A stretch of 64,000 nt of DNA from Desulfosporosinus nitroreducens (lineage in GTDB: Bacteria > Bacillota > Desulfitobacteriia > Desulfitobacteriales > Desulfitobacteriaceae): contig NZ_JAMHFY010000007.1 of assembly GCF_023897015.1 (NCBI RefSeq), positions 62,001-126,000 on the forward strand, in the 5' to 3' direction. Both the position numbers and the translations under genes were made by a program. Below, one piece after another: positions 26,766 through 36,579 of the stretch. The notes beneath the pieces were generated by a model. That model was not told the origin of the DNA and ran no database searches. It worked only from the letters and a program-made list of their open reading frames with translations. The first letter of the stretch is position 1. Each line of letters begins with the position of its first letter.

Positions 26766-28988
26766 ATGAAAGAAAACTCGGGAATGATCTATGACGATGC
26801 GAAAAAGTGTGTCGATGAAGTTATTAACTACATAGGGAAGGATATTAGATATGCTATGACTCTTGCCCTAGGGAAGCCAGTTCATTTTATCAATGAACTT
26901 TACTCACGAGCAAAAAAGGACCCCGAAATTAAACTAAAAATTATTACTGCTCTTTCTCTGGAGATACCTAAAGGCAACTCTGAACTTGAACGGCGCCTAA
27001 TGCAACCGATTGTAGACAGAGTTTTTGCAGGTGTTCCGGAATTTGAATATATGATTGATTTTAGGGCAGGTACCCTTCCAAAAAATGTGCAAGTCTTCGA
27101 ATTTTACTCTAAAGCAGGTACTTACCTCAATAATCCCGTAGCCCAACAGCATCATTTGTCTTCACACTATACACATGTTGTTAGAGATGCTTTAGCCCTA
27201 GGCACAAACGTTTTTGGTGAACTTATAGGTTACAAAGAAATCAATGGCAAAACTATGTATTCTATGGCCTGTAACCCTGATATCTGTCTTGAAACCGTTC
27301 GTTTAATGAGTGAAATGAGAGCCAATGGTCAAAAAATAGTGATCGTCGGAGAAGCAAACAAAAAAATGCCTTTTATGTATGGAGATGCCGTTGTAGAGGC
27401 CGAAACCTATGATATGATTCTTCAGGGTCCACAATTCGACTACGAACTTTTCTGTGCACCTAAAGATTCGGTCGCCCTGGCAGATCATATGATCGCTATC
27501 AATGTCAGCCCTTTAATCAAAGATGGCGGTACCATTCAAGTGGGCATTGGAGCCCTAGGGGATGCCATTGTTTCAGGACTTATTATGCGCAATGAACATA
27601 ATGCTTTATATCAGGAAATCCTGGAGAAAGCTGGCATAAAAAAACGATATAAAGAACTGATCACACGCTGGGGAGATACAGGCACTTTCGAAAAGGGGCT
27701 TTACGGCTCATCTGAAATGTTTGTTGATGCCTTTATGCAGATGTATAAAAGTAAGATTCTGAAAAGGAAAGTCTTTGAGAGCATCCCGCTTATGAAATTG
27801 ATCAACGCGGGAAGGCTTGCGGCCGATAACATACCTCCTGATATTATCGACCAACTCATCGAGATAAAAGCCTTGCATAGAAAACTTAAGGCCAAGGACT
27901 TTGCTTTTCTCACGGAATTCGGAATCCTTAAACAGGGCCTTTCTTATGAAAACTATGCAATTATCGACGGAGAGACCCGCTACTCTGCCGATATGAATGA
28001 GGAGAAAAACAGACTTGAGATTCGAAAACTGCTTGGGAAGGAACTCCTCAAGGGTACCGTGATACTGGGGGCATTCTTTTTAGGTCCAAAAGCATTTTAT
28101 CAAGCCCTCAATGATATGAGCGAGGAAGAAAGACAGCTCTTTGCCATGTCAGCTGTCGAGAAGGTCAATCAGCTTTATGGCGGAGAAGAACTGCGTACCC
28201 TGCAACGGAAGGATGCCCGATTTATAAATACCGGCATGGTCGGCAGCGTTTTTGGAGCAATCGCTTCAGATCAACTTGAGAATGGTCAAGTTGTCAGTGG
28301 AATCGGCGGGCAATATAACTTTGTAGCGATGGGCCATGTCCTGCCTGATGCCAGGATCATTATCATGATCAAAAGCACAAAAGGTTCCGGTAAGAACCTT
28401 AAATCAAATATAGTCTTTAGTTACGGTCATTGTTCAATCCCTAAACATATGAGAGATATTGTAGTTACAGAGTATGGGATAGCTGACATTCGCAGTAAAC
28501 CGGAAAAGCAGGTTATTGCCGAAATGATCAATATTGCTGATTCTAGGTTTCAGAAACAGCTCGTAGCGCAAGCGAAAAAGGCAGGAAAGCTCCCCCTGGA
28601 TTATGAAGTTCCTGAGGAGTATAGAAATAATACACCACAAAAGATACATGCCCTGCTTAAACCCTATCAGTCGCATGGGCTCTTTCCACAATTCCCGTTT
28701 GGAACAGATTTAACAGAAATTGATATCACTCTGGCTGGTGCCTTGAAAGGCATGAAGGGGCTCGCCAAGGGAAATCGACTCAAATTAGCAAAAGGAATGT
28801 TGGCAGAACTTTTCAGACCTACTCCAAAATCAGTTCAGCACTACTTGGACAGAATGAAACTTGCCCACCCTTCTTCGATTAATGAGAAAATCATGAGAAA
28901 GATTGTTGTTTTCGCACTTAGGAATGCCAATGTAATTCCGTCTTCTGCTCCACGTCCCATAAATCTTTCGACTCAAGTAAAAGGCTAA
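26766..28988 (+). CDS. Acetyl-CoA hydrolase/transferase family protein, copy 2
   Basis: About 740 residues, clearly a paralogue of the protein at 18523: the two align end to end with most residues identical, including LALGKP, DGGTIQVGIGALGDAI, GIGGQYNFVAMG and VVTEYGIADIRSKPEKQVIA. It should be a CoA hydrolase or transferase acting on a short-chain acyl-CoA. I set the start at ATG 26766, aligned with copy 1 and preceded by GGTGGGTGA; an upstream GTG at 26685 adds 27 unconserved residues. Two retained copies 8 kb apart, each with its own palindrome, suggest different expression or substrates. Confidence 0.88.
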   Translation: MKENSGMIYDDAKKCVDEVINYIGKDIRYAMTLALGKPVHFINELYSRAKKDPEIKLKIITALSLEIPKGNSELERRLMQPIVDRVFAGVPEFEYMIDFRAGTLPKNVQVFEFYSKAGTYLNNPVAQQHHLSSHYTHVVRDALALGTNVFGELIGYKEINGKTMYSMACNPDICLETVRLMSEMRANGQKIVIVGEANKKMPFMYGDAVVEAETYDMILQGPQFDYELFCAPKDSVALADHMIAINVSPLIKDGGTIQVGIGALGDAIVSGLIMRNEHNALYQEILEKAGIKKRYKELITRWGDTGTFEKGLYGSSEMFVDAFMQMYKSKILKRKVFESIPLMKLINAGRLAADNIPPDIIDQLIEIKALHRKLKAKDFAFLTEFGILKQGLSYENYAIIDGETRYSADMNEEKNRLEIRKLLGKELLKGTVILGAFFLGPKAFYQALNDMSEEERQLFAMSAVEKVNQLYGGEELRTLQRKDARFINTGMVGSVFGAIASDQLENGQVVSGIGGQYNFVAMGHVLPDARIIIMIKSTKGSGKNLKSNIVFSYGHCSIPKHMRDIVVTEYGIADIRSKPEKQVIAEMINIADSRFQKQLVAQAKKAGKLPLDYEVPEEYRNNTPQKIHALLKPYQSHGLFPQFPFGTDLTEIDITLAGALKGMKGLAKGNRLKLAKGMLAELFRPTPKSVQHYLDRMKLAHPSSINEKIMRKIVVFALRNANVIPSSAPRPINLSTQVKG

Positions 28989-29019
28989 GTTTTGGTAAGC
29001 CTTTATTGATTAAAAATAT

Positions 29020-29064
29020 AAACACGTCTATGAGATGGCTAAAACTATCCTCATAGACGTGTTT
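29020..29064. terminator. Bidirectional terminator
   Basis: AAACACGTCTATGAG (29020-29034) pairs perfectly with CTCATAGACGTGTTT (29050-29064), between the convergent CoA-hydrolase gene and the ABC permease operon. Confidence 0.85.
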
Positions 29065-29102
29065 CCTTATTTAGGGTAATTTTATACCTTTAAGTTGAGG
29101 GG

Positions 29103-30035
29103 CTACCTCTCCTCTCGGTCATACGACAGACCCAACGCCCCAGGCGCGGTTAGACGTCCTTTTTGACGGGCTACCACAAAAACCAGGATTATAACTGTGA
29201 ACAAATAAGGCAACATTTGTAAGAAAAAGGGCGATATTTGATAGCCCAGAACTTGCAGACGGAAACCAAGGGCATCAATCCCCCCAAAAAGGTAGGCACC
29301 CATTAAGGCCCGCCATGGATTCCACAAGGCAAAAATCACGAGAGCTACCGCTATCCATCCTCGGCCCGCCGTCATGTTTTCCAACCAACTTGGGGCATAG
29401 GCTAAGGATAAGTATGCTCCTCCTATACCGCCTAAGGCTCCACCTGCCATTACATAGATATATCTCAGATAAAAGACGTTTAAACCAAGGGCATCCATAG
29501 CTGCCGGATTTTCTCCCAAAGCTCTGAGATTTAAGCCAGGTCTAGTACGAAACATAAAATACCATATTATAACAACCAACACATAGCTGATGTACACTAA
29601 CGCATCATGTTGAAAGAAAATGGGGCCTATGTAGGGTATATCTGCCAAGGGACCCAGGGGGATAACACCAAATGGCTTCTCAACAGGAATTCCAATATAA
29701 GCCTTACCAAGGTAACCGCTTAGCCCCGTACCAAAAATAGTTAGCGCTAAACCGCTTACGACTTGATTAGCCCGAAGTGTAATGGTTAGGAAGGCATGAA
29801 TTAAGGCCACTGCTCCGCCAGCCAGCATGGAAGCTAACAAACCGAGCCAAGGGCTGCCTGTGGTTACTGCCATCATAAACCCTGAAACTGCACCGATCAG
29901 CATAATACCTTCAACTCCGAGGTTGATGATTCCTGCTCTTTCAGTAATTAGTTCACCCAGGGCCGCATAGAGAATCGGTGTACCGGCAATCACTGAAGCT
30001 GCCAATAAAGGGATCAAGAATTCTTGGATGCTCAC
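29103..30035 (-). CDS. ABC importer permease 2, BMP/nucleoside type
   Basis: A 310-residue inner-membrane permease of the BPD_transp_2 family, matching the YufQ/NupC-type second permease of nucleoside importers. Seen: about eight to nine helices and family blocks [19 protein letters not shown] and [17 protein letters not shown]. It works with the partner permease, ATPase and BMP lipoprotein encoded just upstream. Its start overlaps the previous gene by four bases, indicating translational coupling. It is the last gene of the operon, closed by a bidirectional terminator. The substrate is inferred as a nucleoside or related compound. Confidence 0.9.
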   Translation of the reverse strand: MSIQEFLIPLLAASVIAGTPILYAALGELITERAGIINLGVEGIMLIGAVSGFMMAVTTGSPWLGLLASMLAGGAVALIHAFLTITLRANQVVSGLALTIFGTGLSGYLGKAYIGIPVEKPFGVIPLGPLADIPYIGPIFFQHDALVYISYVLVVIIWYFMFRTRPGLNLRALGENPAAMDALGLNVFYLRYIYVMAGGALGGIGGAYLSLAYAPSWLENMTAGRGWIAVALVIFALWNPWRALMGAYLFGGIDALGFRLQVLGYQISPFFLQMLPYLFTVIILVFVVARQKGRLTAPGALGLSYDREER

Positions 30036-31123
30036 TTGCTTAATTCCTCTCCTTTCTGGCTCACCAGTTTCAACCGGTAGTTAGTAAGGACTTCTCCTCC
30101 AAGGACAAAGAAGAGTATCGCCCCCTGTAACATCGTAGCTACAGCGGCAGGCACACCTTCTACCTGGACTGCGTATCCTCCCACCTGCAACGCCCCAAAC
30201 AAGACCGAGACTATAAGGATAGCCAAGGGGTTAAGCTTGCTGAGCCAAGCGACAATAATAGCCGTATACCCGTAGCCCGGGCTGATTCCATGTTGCAGCT
30301 TACCAATAATGCCGCTAACTTCAGCCATACCTGCCAACCCTGAAATTGCCCCGCTTAGGAACATCACCAATAAAATATTTCGTTTGATATTCATGCCTGC
30401 GTAACGCGCCGCTCGTTCACTTGAACCAATTACGTTAATGCTGTATCCCCAGCGGGAATACTTAAAAACAATGGCTAGGATAACGGCCAAGGCTAAAGCG
30501 AAGAACAAACCCGTATGAACACGGGAATCACCCAGACCAGGCAACCTGGCAGCCTCCGCAAAAGATGCAGTTATGGGGAAATTTGATCCCTCGGGATCTC
30601 TCCAGGGGCCATAGACCAAAAAGTCCACCCAGAGGATCGCCACGTAATTGAGCATTAAGGTTGTAATAATTTCATTAACCTTCCAAATCGCTCTCGGAAT
30701 AGCCGTCAAAAGTGCCCAAAGTCCCCCTGCAATCATTCCAAGGATAATCATTCCCGGGAGCATGAGGTAAACTGGCAGAGCGGGAAAGGTTAAGGGCAAC
30801 CAGGTTGCCGCCATAGCCCCCATGTAGAGTTGCCCTTCAGCACCAATGTTCCACAACTTCATCTTAAAAGCCAACGAAACCCCTAATGAGGTTAACATCA
30901 GTGGAATAGCCTTAACCATGGTCTCGGTGAGTCCATATTTCGAACCCAAACTGTCAACCAACATAAGCGAATACACTGTCAGTGGATTTTCTCCGGTAAG
31001 GACTAAGAAAATCCCTCCTAATAACAGAGCCAACAGTACGGATATTAAAGGGATGATAAAAACCATCACCGGCGACGGAGTTAAGCGCTTTTCCAGTTTA
31101 AAGGTGAGCCGGTTCATTGTCAT
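30032..31123 (-). CDS. ABC importer permease 1, BMP/nucleoside type
   Basis: A 363-residue membrane permease of the BPD_transp_2 family, corresponding to YufP/NupB. Typical motifs include KLWNIGAEGQLYMGAMAATW, WKVNEIITTLMLNYVAILW and GAISGLAGMAEVSGI. Together with the smaller permease it should form the translocation channel. Its start lies inside the end of the ATPase gene (26-base overlap), and its end overlaps the next permease by four bases. Confidence 0.9.
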   Translation of the reverse strand: MTMNRLTFKLEKRLTPSPVMVFIIPLISVLLALLLGGIFLVLTGENPLTVYSLMLVDSLGSKYGLTETMVKAIPLMLTSLGVSLAFKMKLWNIGAEGQLYMGAMAATWLPLTFPALPVYLMLPGMIILGMIAGGLWALLTAIPRAIWKVNEIITTLMLNYVAILWVDFLVYGPWRDPEGSNFPITASFAEAARLPGLGDSRVHTGLFFALALAVILAIVFKYSRWGYSINVIGSSERAARYAGMNIKRNILLVMFLSGAISGLAGMAEVSGIIGKLQHGISPGYGYTAIIVAWLSKLNPLAILIVSVLFGALQVGGYAVQVEGVPAAVATMLQGAILFFVLGGEVLTNYRLKLVSQKGEELSK

Positions 31124-32645
31124 TCATCCTTTCTTTGGCTAAGCTGGAACCTGTCATTAAGAGTCCTACCTCTTCTAAGTTAGCTTGTTCAACCGGAAAA
31201 TCTCCTGTTAGCTGACCGTCGAATACTACCCCTACCCGGTCTGCTAATTTAAATATCTCGTCAAGGTCCTCTGAGATCAGCAGGATTGCCGTCTTTTGTT
31301 TCTTTAATTCCAAAAGTAATTTATGGACCGCTTCAGTGGCTCCGATATCCAATCCCCTTGCAGGATAAATAACTACCATTAATTTGGGTGAACTAGAAAT
31401 CTCTCTAGCCAATAACAGCTTCTGCAAGTTCCCCCCTGACAGCACTTTAATAGGCTGATGCAAGCTGGATATTTTAACCTGATACTGTTTTACTAAAGTC
31501 TCGGCATTATGCGCTACCGCTTGGGATTTCAACAACCATCGCCCTGAGTACTCCGGCTGATGATAATTTTTTAGAATAAGGTTTTCCAGGGCATTTAGTT
31601 CAGGTACAAGTCCCATACCTAAGCGATCTTCAGGTACATAAGCAACCCCTAGGTCAATGATAGTGCGGGGGGAGAGGTTGCTTATATTCCCGTTGTTTAA
31701 AAGAACTTTCCCGCTCTCGACCTGGCGCAAGCCTGCGATGACTTCCGCCATCTCTCGTTGTCCGTTGCCCGATACGCCGGCTAGCCCGAGTATTTCTCCT
31801 TCCCGTACACAAAGGGTCATGTTACGCAAGCAAGGCAGACCCATGTCATTGAAGGCATTTACCTTATCCAGTTCCAGTACGACCCCACCCACAGGAGAAG
31901 AGTCTCTCTCATACTTTGAGGCCACAGCTCTGCCAACCATTAAGCGGACCATTTCTTTGGCATTAATTTGGTCATGTTCAAGTACGCCAGCTAACTTTCC
32001 CTGTCGCAACACGGTAACTCGATCTGCAATCGCCTCAACTTCATTAAGCTTATGTGTAATAAGAACAATGGCACATCCTGCGGAGGCCATTCTGCGTAAA
32101 TTTTCAAACAGTTCGCCGGCTTCTTGAGGAGTCAATACCGCCGTGGGTTCATCCAATATCAATACTTTAGAACCGCGGTAGAGCATACGGACAATCTCCA
32201 CGCGCTGTTTTTCTCCGACCGAAAGTTGCCAAACCTTGGCATTCAAATTGATCTCCAGACCATATTTCTTTCCAAGCTCATTAATCTTGGCTTTAAGTTC
32301 CTTGTTCGCTAAAAAAAAGGAATTTCCCTTTTCACCTAATGTAATATTTTCGGCTACAGTAAAGGGCTCGACTAATTTAAAGTGTTGATGGACCATACCG
32401 ATACCGCAAGCTATGGCATCCCTAGGGGAACGAAATTTTTGTTCAACCCCGTTTAGCAGAATTTTGCCGGCATCTGGCTTGTAAAGCCCAGCCAGTACGG
32501 ACATTAAAGTACTTTTCCCTGATCCGTTCTCTCCCAATATGGCATGTATTTCTCCAGGGTTAATATCAAGGTCTACATGGTCATTCGCCAGTACACCTGG
32601 GAACTTTTTCACGATTCCCTTTAATTGGATTAAGGATTGGTTCAT
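31098..32645 (-). CDS. ABC importer ATPase, double-domain, nucleoside/sugar type
   Basis: About 515 residues with two ATP-binding cassettes in one chain, as in YufO/NupA and sugar importers. Domain 1: Walker A GENGSGKST, signature LSVGEKQRVEI, Walker B VLILDEPTAVL. Domain 2: GVSGNGQREMAE replaces Walker A, LSGGNLQKLLLAREI is the signature and MVVIYPARGLDIGATE the Walker B region, a degenerate second site typical of this group. I place the start at ATG 32645, preceded by GAGGGG; a frame upstream adds five residues. A hairpin at 32712-32759 separates it from the lipoprotein gene. Confidence 0.9.
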   Translation of the reverse strand: MNQSLIQLKGIVKKFPGVLANDHVDLDINPGEIHAILGENGSGKSTLMSVLAGLYKPDAGKILLNGVEQKFRSPRDAIACGIGMVHQHFKLVEPFTVAENITLGEKGNSFFLANKELKAKINELGKKYGLEINLNAKVWQLSVGEKQRVEIVRMLYRGSKVLILDEPTAVLTPQEAGELFENLRRMASAGCAIVLITHKLNEVEAIADRVTVLRQGKLAGVLEHDQINAKEMVRLMVGRAVASKYERDSSPVGGVVLELDKVNAFNDMGLPCLRNMTLCVREGEILGLAGVSGNGQREMAEVIAGLRQVESGKVLLNNGNISNLSPRTIIDLGVAYVPEDRLGMGLVPELNALENLILKNYHQPEYSGRWLLKSQAVAHNAETLVKQYQVKISSLHQPIKVLSGGNLQKLLLAREISSSPKLMVVIYPARGLDIGATEAVHKLLLELKKQKTAILLISEDLDEIFKLADRVGVVFDGQLTGDFPVEQANLEEVGLLMTGSSLAKERMNDNEPAHL

Positions 32646-32711
32646 CTCTGTTCCCCTCAATTCACAAACAATTTCCGGCGAAACCTTAAAAAGGAGGCTG
32701 CGAAATTATGG

Positions 32712-32759
32712 GAGATTATGCTTTTAAGGTTAATTAAACACCCTTCTAAGCATAATCTC
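32712..32759 (-). terminator. Attenuating hairpin between lipoprotein and ATPase genes
   Basis: GAGATTATGCTT (32712-32723) pairs perfectly with AAGCATAATCTC (32748-32759). No strong T-run follows, so partial termination or mRNA stabilisation is likely, giving more binding protein than transporter, a usual ratio for ABC importers. Confidence 0.5.
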
Positions 32760-32795
32760 TGCCATAAAGATGGACAAATTATTTATATCCGGATT

Positions 32796-33917
32796 TTATT
32801 TGGGGATTGTTCCGTCTACACCTTCAACAAACCAGTCCATTGAAAGCATATCTTTGTCAGCCATTACTTGACCTTCTGGGACTTTAACAGCTCCCGTTTG
32901 ATCCTTAATAGGGCCGGTAAAGACATCCCATTTTTTGCTCACAATTTTATCTTTAGCATCTGCTACAAGTTTCTTAGTGTCATCGGTCACCATAGGACCG
33001 AAAGGAGCAATATCAACAATACCATCGCTCATAGGACCCCAGTATTGATCGTTTTTCCAAGTCTTATTAATAACTGATTCCACAGTTTGCACATAGTAAG
33101 GACCCCAATTCCAAACTGCAGATGTCAACACTGCTTTTGGTGCCATATTGGACATATCCATATTATAACCGATACCATATTTACCTGCTTCTTCTGCCGC
33201 TTGCATAGGTCCAGGAGTATCCTGGTGTTGAGCAATGACATCTGCTCCAGCCGTCAGGAGGCTCTTGGCAGCATCTTTTTCTTTAGCAGGATCATACCAA
33301 GTATTAGTCCAAACTACCTTTACTTTGGCAGCGGGATTAACAGAGCGTACCCCTTGAGTAAAGGCGTTAATGCCCCGGATAACCTCTGGGATAGGCATGG
33401 CTGCTACGTAGCCAATAGTGTTGCTTTTCGTAGTTTTACCAGCCGTAATACCTGTCAGATAACGAGCTTGGTAAATACGACCGAAATAGGTCCCTACATT
33501 ATCTGCGGTTTTGTAACCTGAATTGTGCATAAAGGTAACCTCAGGGTATTTTTTTGCCACATTAATGGTCGGATCCATATAGCCAAAGCTGGTTGTAAAG
33601 ATGATTTTGTTACCCTTTTCAGCGAGTTGAGTAATAACGCGCTCAGAATCCGCTCCCTCAGGAACTGATTCCATAATCGTTGTCTCCACTTGTGGTAATT
33701 TTTCTACTAAGTATTTGCGACCTTGGTCATGAGCAAAACTCCAACCTGCATCCCCTACTGGTCCAACATACACAAACGCAACCTTGAGTTTCTCCTTAGC
33801 AGCGTCAGCCGGCGCTGGAGTTGAAGTTGCTGGGGTCTTGGCACCGCAACCGGAAATAACCAAAAGCAGCGAAACCAATAAGGCGACTAAAATTGCACTT
33901 CTTCGTTTTAAATTCAT
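32796..33917 (-). CDS. BMP-family substrate-binding lipoprotein
   Basis: A 373-residue secreted lipoprotein of the BmpA/PnrA (Med) family, the binding component of the importer encoded downstream. The signal peptide ends in a lipobox (LLVISGCG), so the mature protein is anchored at its cysteine. Family motifs follow: KVAFVYVGPVGDAGWSFAHD, KIIFTTSFGYMDPT and TIGYVAAMPIPEVIRGINAF. Known members bind purine nucleosides; here the ligand is inferred. AGGAGG precedes the ATG. A promoter lies about 150 bases upstream, with a structured leader. Confidence 0.93.
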   Translation of the reverse strand: MNLKRRSAILVALLVSLLLVISGCGAKTPATSTPAPADAAKEKLKVAFVYVGPVGDAGWSFAHDQGRKYLVEKLPQVETTIMESVPEGADSERVITQLAEKGNKIIFTTSFGYMDPTINVAKKYPEVTFMHNSGYKTADNVGTYFGRIYQARYLTGITAGKTTKSNTIGYVAAMPIPEVIRGINAFTQGVRSVNPAAKVKVVWTNTWYDPAKEKDAAKSLLTAGADVIAQHQDTPGPMQAAEEAGKYGIGYNMDMSNMAPKAVLTSAVWNWGPYYVQTVESVINKTWKNDQYWGPMSDGIVDIAPFGPMVTDDTKKLVADAKDKIVSKKWDVFTGPIKDQTGAVKVPEGQVMADKDMLSMDWFVEGVDGTIPK

Positions 33918-34061
33918 CTCAATTTTCCTCCTTTTTCTTTCTCTATTCCCACCACTAAATAAATTTGTCTGTTATTCACCCCCCATTTCTTTTACAAGAA
34001 AAGCTTCCCAGAGATAAGATAATCACCTCTAGAAAGCTTCGTTGCTAAATTACTCAGTACT
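33918..34061 (-). promoter_or_regulatory. Structured leader of the BMP importer operon
   Basis: The 391-base gap 33918-34308 contains a promoter (34068-34096) and this roughly 144-base leader. On the minus strand AAGCTT, AGAG, CTCT and AAGCTT occur in nested order, allowing a two-tier stem-loop at about 33999-34040, followed by a CTTTTCTTGTAAAAG hairpin. I do not match it to a named riboswitch; purine and preQ1 consensus sequences are not evident. Confidence 0.35.
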
Positions 34062-34067
34062 AGCTCT

Positions 34068-34096
34068 ATTATATTACCTGCAATTATAAATTACAA
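34068..34096 (-). promoter_or_regulatory. Sigma-A promoter for the BMP importer operon
   Basis: On the minus strand TTGTAA (34091-34096) and a perfect TATAAT (34068-34073) are 17 bases apart. Confidence 0.6.
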
Positions 34097-34253
34097 TGAT
34101 TTCTTGTGTATGTAGGATTTTCTTCATTTACTATTATTATCTTTTCTCGGTACTCAGAAATTCCGAGATAACTATTGCCATATATTTTATAAATATTAAT
34201 GAATTTTCAAAAAAATTTAGCTATTAGTTTTCCGTTAAATTCAATTCTTACAA

Positions 34254-34288
34254 AAAAAACATTTGCAGATTTATCCGCAAATGTTTTT
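34254..34288 (-). terminator. Terminator after the LutB-like gene
   Basis: AAAACATTTGC pairs with GCAAATGTTTT around a ten-base loop, with a long T-run on the minus strand. Confidence 0.8.
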
Positions 34289-34308
34289 AGAAACTGGCTT
34301 TTTTAGTT

Positions 34309-35523
34309 TTATCCTTCTAATTTACCGTAAATAACGCGCTCTCGAAGTTCTCCAATCATAGCAGGAACATTGATACTCATCGGACAGCGCTCTACACATC
34401 TGCCACAACGCAAGCAAGAGTAAACGAGCGGAGCTGCTTTCTCCATGCCTCCGGACACAAATGCTGTCCAGATTGCACCTATGCCGCCCATATAAGTATG
34501 ACCAAAATGACCTGCAGTTACTTGGAACACAGGGCACTCATACATACATCCACCGCAACGCAGACAATGCAAAGCCTGACTGAACTTTTCCTCATGGGCC
34601 ATTTCATTTCGACCATTATCTACGAAGATGACGTAGAATTCCTTAGGGCCATGCGCTCCATAAGTTGTCACTTTCTCGATATCGCCCGTTTTGCTCGGAC
34701 CGCTGACAATATTAACGTAACCTGGAACACCATACTGAGCATATCTCCAGGTAACTTCAGCAACTTTCATAGCTTCCTGGAACGTCGGCACTAATTTCTC
34801 GACCCCAACCATAACAATATGGACCGGAGGCGCACCCGTTGCCAATCGAACATTACCTTCGTTTTCAATAATAACCATAGCGCCGGTATCCGCGGCCACC
34901 ACATTGGCACCACTGATTCCTATATCCGCAGTAAAATACTTTTCACGCAGAAATTCTTTTACTACCTTCACTTCTTCGGCAATATCAGGCGGCACTACTT
35001 TGCCAAAAAACTTCGTAAAGACCTCAGCCACCTGCTCTCGTGGAACATGAATGGAGGGGGAAAGGATATGCATTGGACGTTCCTTACGCAGTTGAAGTAT
35101 GAACTCTCCCAAGTCAGTCTCCCAGACCTCGTTGCCATTGTCCTCCAGGTATTCACGCAGATGGAGTTCCTCTCCCAGCATACTTTTCCCTTTGACTACA
35201 GTTTTACCCTTGCCAATAATACCGAGAGCAATATCTAAAGCAGCCTGATGATCCTTAGCATAAAACGCTTTTCCTTTGTTGCGCTCCACAGAGGCCATTG
35301 CCGTTTCCAATAGATTGTCCAAATTAGCCATAGACTGCCGCTTAATCTCTTGTACTTCCTCTGCTAGTTCCGGGGTATGCGGAAAACGTTCTAAAGTTTC
35401 GGTAACAGTATTGCGATAGGAAGTAACCGCCCTTGAAATCGCTGTCCGAATGTTTTTATCCTCGCTGGCTGCATTAAGGGACTTGGCATAATTGACAAAG
35501 TCCTTTCTCAAATCCACTGTCAT
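34309..35523 (-). CDS. LUD-domain iron-sulfur protein (LutB-like)
   Basis: A 404-residue protein with an N-terminal LUD (DUF162) domain (AKDHQAALDIALGIIGKGKT onward; VVAADTGAMVIIENEGN is characteristic) and a C-terminal ferredoxin-like domain with two [4Fe-4S] motifs, CLRCGGCMYECP and CLRCGRCVERCP. LutB homologues take part in oxidising L-lactate to pyruvate with LutA and LutC. No lutC follows here, and the protein is shorter than Bacillus LutB (about 475), so the donor could be another hydroxy acid. The ATG overlaps the stop of the preceding gene (ATGA), so the two are translationally coupled. Confidence 0.88.
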   Translation of the reverse strand: MTVDLRKDFVNYAKSLNAASEDKNIRTAISRAVTSYRNTVTETLERFPHTPELAEEVQEIKRQSMANLDNLLETAMASVERNKGKAFYAKDHQAALDIALGIIGKGKTVVKGKSMLGEELHLREYLEDNGNEVWETDLGEFILQLRKERPMHILSPSIHVPREQVAEVFTKFFGKVVPPDIAEEVKVVKEFLREKYFTADIGISGANVVAADTGAMVIIENEGNVRLATGAPPVHIVMVGVEKLVPTFQEAMKVAEVTWRYAQYGVPGYVNIVSGPSKTGDIEKVTTYGAHGPKEFYVIFVDNGRNEMAHEEKFSQALHCLRCGGCMYECPVFQVTAGHFGHTYMGGIGAIWTAFVSGGMEKAAPLVYSCLRCGRCVERCPMSINVPAMIGELRERVIYGKLEG

Positions 35524-36506
35524 GCTTTAACCCCCCTATATAGGAATTCAATTAAATCTTCAACTACGGCTGAGTCACCCTTGATGCGTCCAGCCTCTAA
35601 GGCTGAGAGGCAATACGGACATGACGTCAGAATATGTGATGAACCGCTTTCCTTCAATTCAGTCACACGGCGTTCACCAATAACATGGGATAACTCGGGA
35701 AACAGAATTTTTATGGGTCCGCCACAACAAGACGTCCATTCACGGCTCATAGGAGCTTCTTTCACATCGGCGCCAATGCTGACCAGAATATCTCTCAGTT
35801 CTTGATGAATACCTAATTCTCGAGCCAAGCGGCAAGAATCATGTATCACAACTGACTCAGCAGATTGGAGCTTAGCTAACTTATCTCGCCGTTCCCAGAC
35901 GAGGTCAACATACGTACGTATTTCAAAGTCAAAACCCTCAACCATTTTTGGATAAACAAACTTAAAGACTTCTGCGGCATGAGGAGAGAGGCAAACGATG
36001 GTTTTAGCACCGCTTTTTTTAATCACTTCCACTACTCTCTTTACATAATCCTCCATGTCTTGTAAGTATCCTAATTCATACAACAAGGCTCCGCTGTACA
36101 GTTCCTCTTTTCCTGAGTAACAGAACTCATAACCCAGTTCTTGAAGCACCTTGGCGGCTTTAAAACAAACCGAATTATACCTATCCTTGTCCTTAGCAAG
36201 TACCGAAGCATACATCTTTTCTGGACTGAATCCGGTCTTATTCAGTATATTTCTAGCGCCCATCATCATAGAAAAAACCTTGCTGCCCTGGTCGAGATGA
36301 GTAATTGTTTTAACCAACGAGTCGATAAAGGGGAGCATTTGATATTCCCCACCCGTATAGAAAAGCACTTCCCCTTTAGCCGGTAAGTCAAGCTCCTTAG
36401 CCCACGAAGAAACTTCAGAACCTTTTAAAGCCAGCGGACTGCCATGCTTAATAATATTTTCACTTATGACATCCAACACCATCGGCATTTTTGTTTCCAC
36501 AGTCAA
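35520..36506 (-). CDS. Cysteine-rich (Fe-S)-binding oxidoreductase subunit (LutA/HdrD-like)
   Basis: A 328-residue protein with CCG-type cysteine-rich domains: VIHDSCRLARELG, WTSCCGGPIKILFPE and TSCPYC in the C-terminal half, and an N-terminal half starting GEVLFYTGGEYQMLPFI that resembles a degenerate first CCG domain. Such proteins bind an unusual Fe-S cluster in lactate utilisation (LutA) and heterodisulfide-reductase-type complexes. It is the first gene of a two-gene operon with the LutB-like protein. Longer than LutA (about 238), so an exact LutA role is uncertain. Confidence 0.85.
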   Translation of the reverse strand: MTVETKMPMVLDVISENIIKHGSPLALKGSEVSSWAKELDLPAKGEVLFYTGGEYQMLPFIDSLVKTITHLDQGSKVFSMMMGARNILNKTGFSPEKMYASVLAKDKDRYNSVCFKAAKVLQELGYEFCYSGKEELYSGALLYELGYLQDMEDYVKRVVEVIKKSGAKTIVCLSPHAAEVFKFVYPKMVEGFDFEIRTYVDLVWERRDKLAKLQSAESVVIHDSCRLARELGIHQELRDILVSIGADVKEAPMSREWTSCCGGPIKILFPELSHVIGERRVTELKESGSSHILTSCPYCLSALEAGRIKGDSAVVEDLIEFLYRGVKA

Positions 36507-36579
36507 ACACTTCCTCCCACAATAATATATGGTTCAAATACCCATTCTCTTGATACAGGCATTTTTCTCCATTCAGAAA

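Noticed and set aside
33918-34061. Purine or preQ1 riboswitch ahead of the BMP importer
   Set aside because: The conserved aptamer sequences of those classes could not be found; only generic hairpins are visible.
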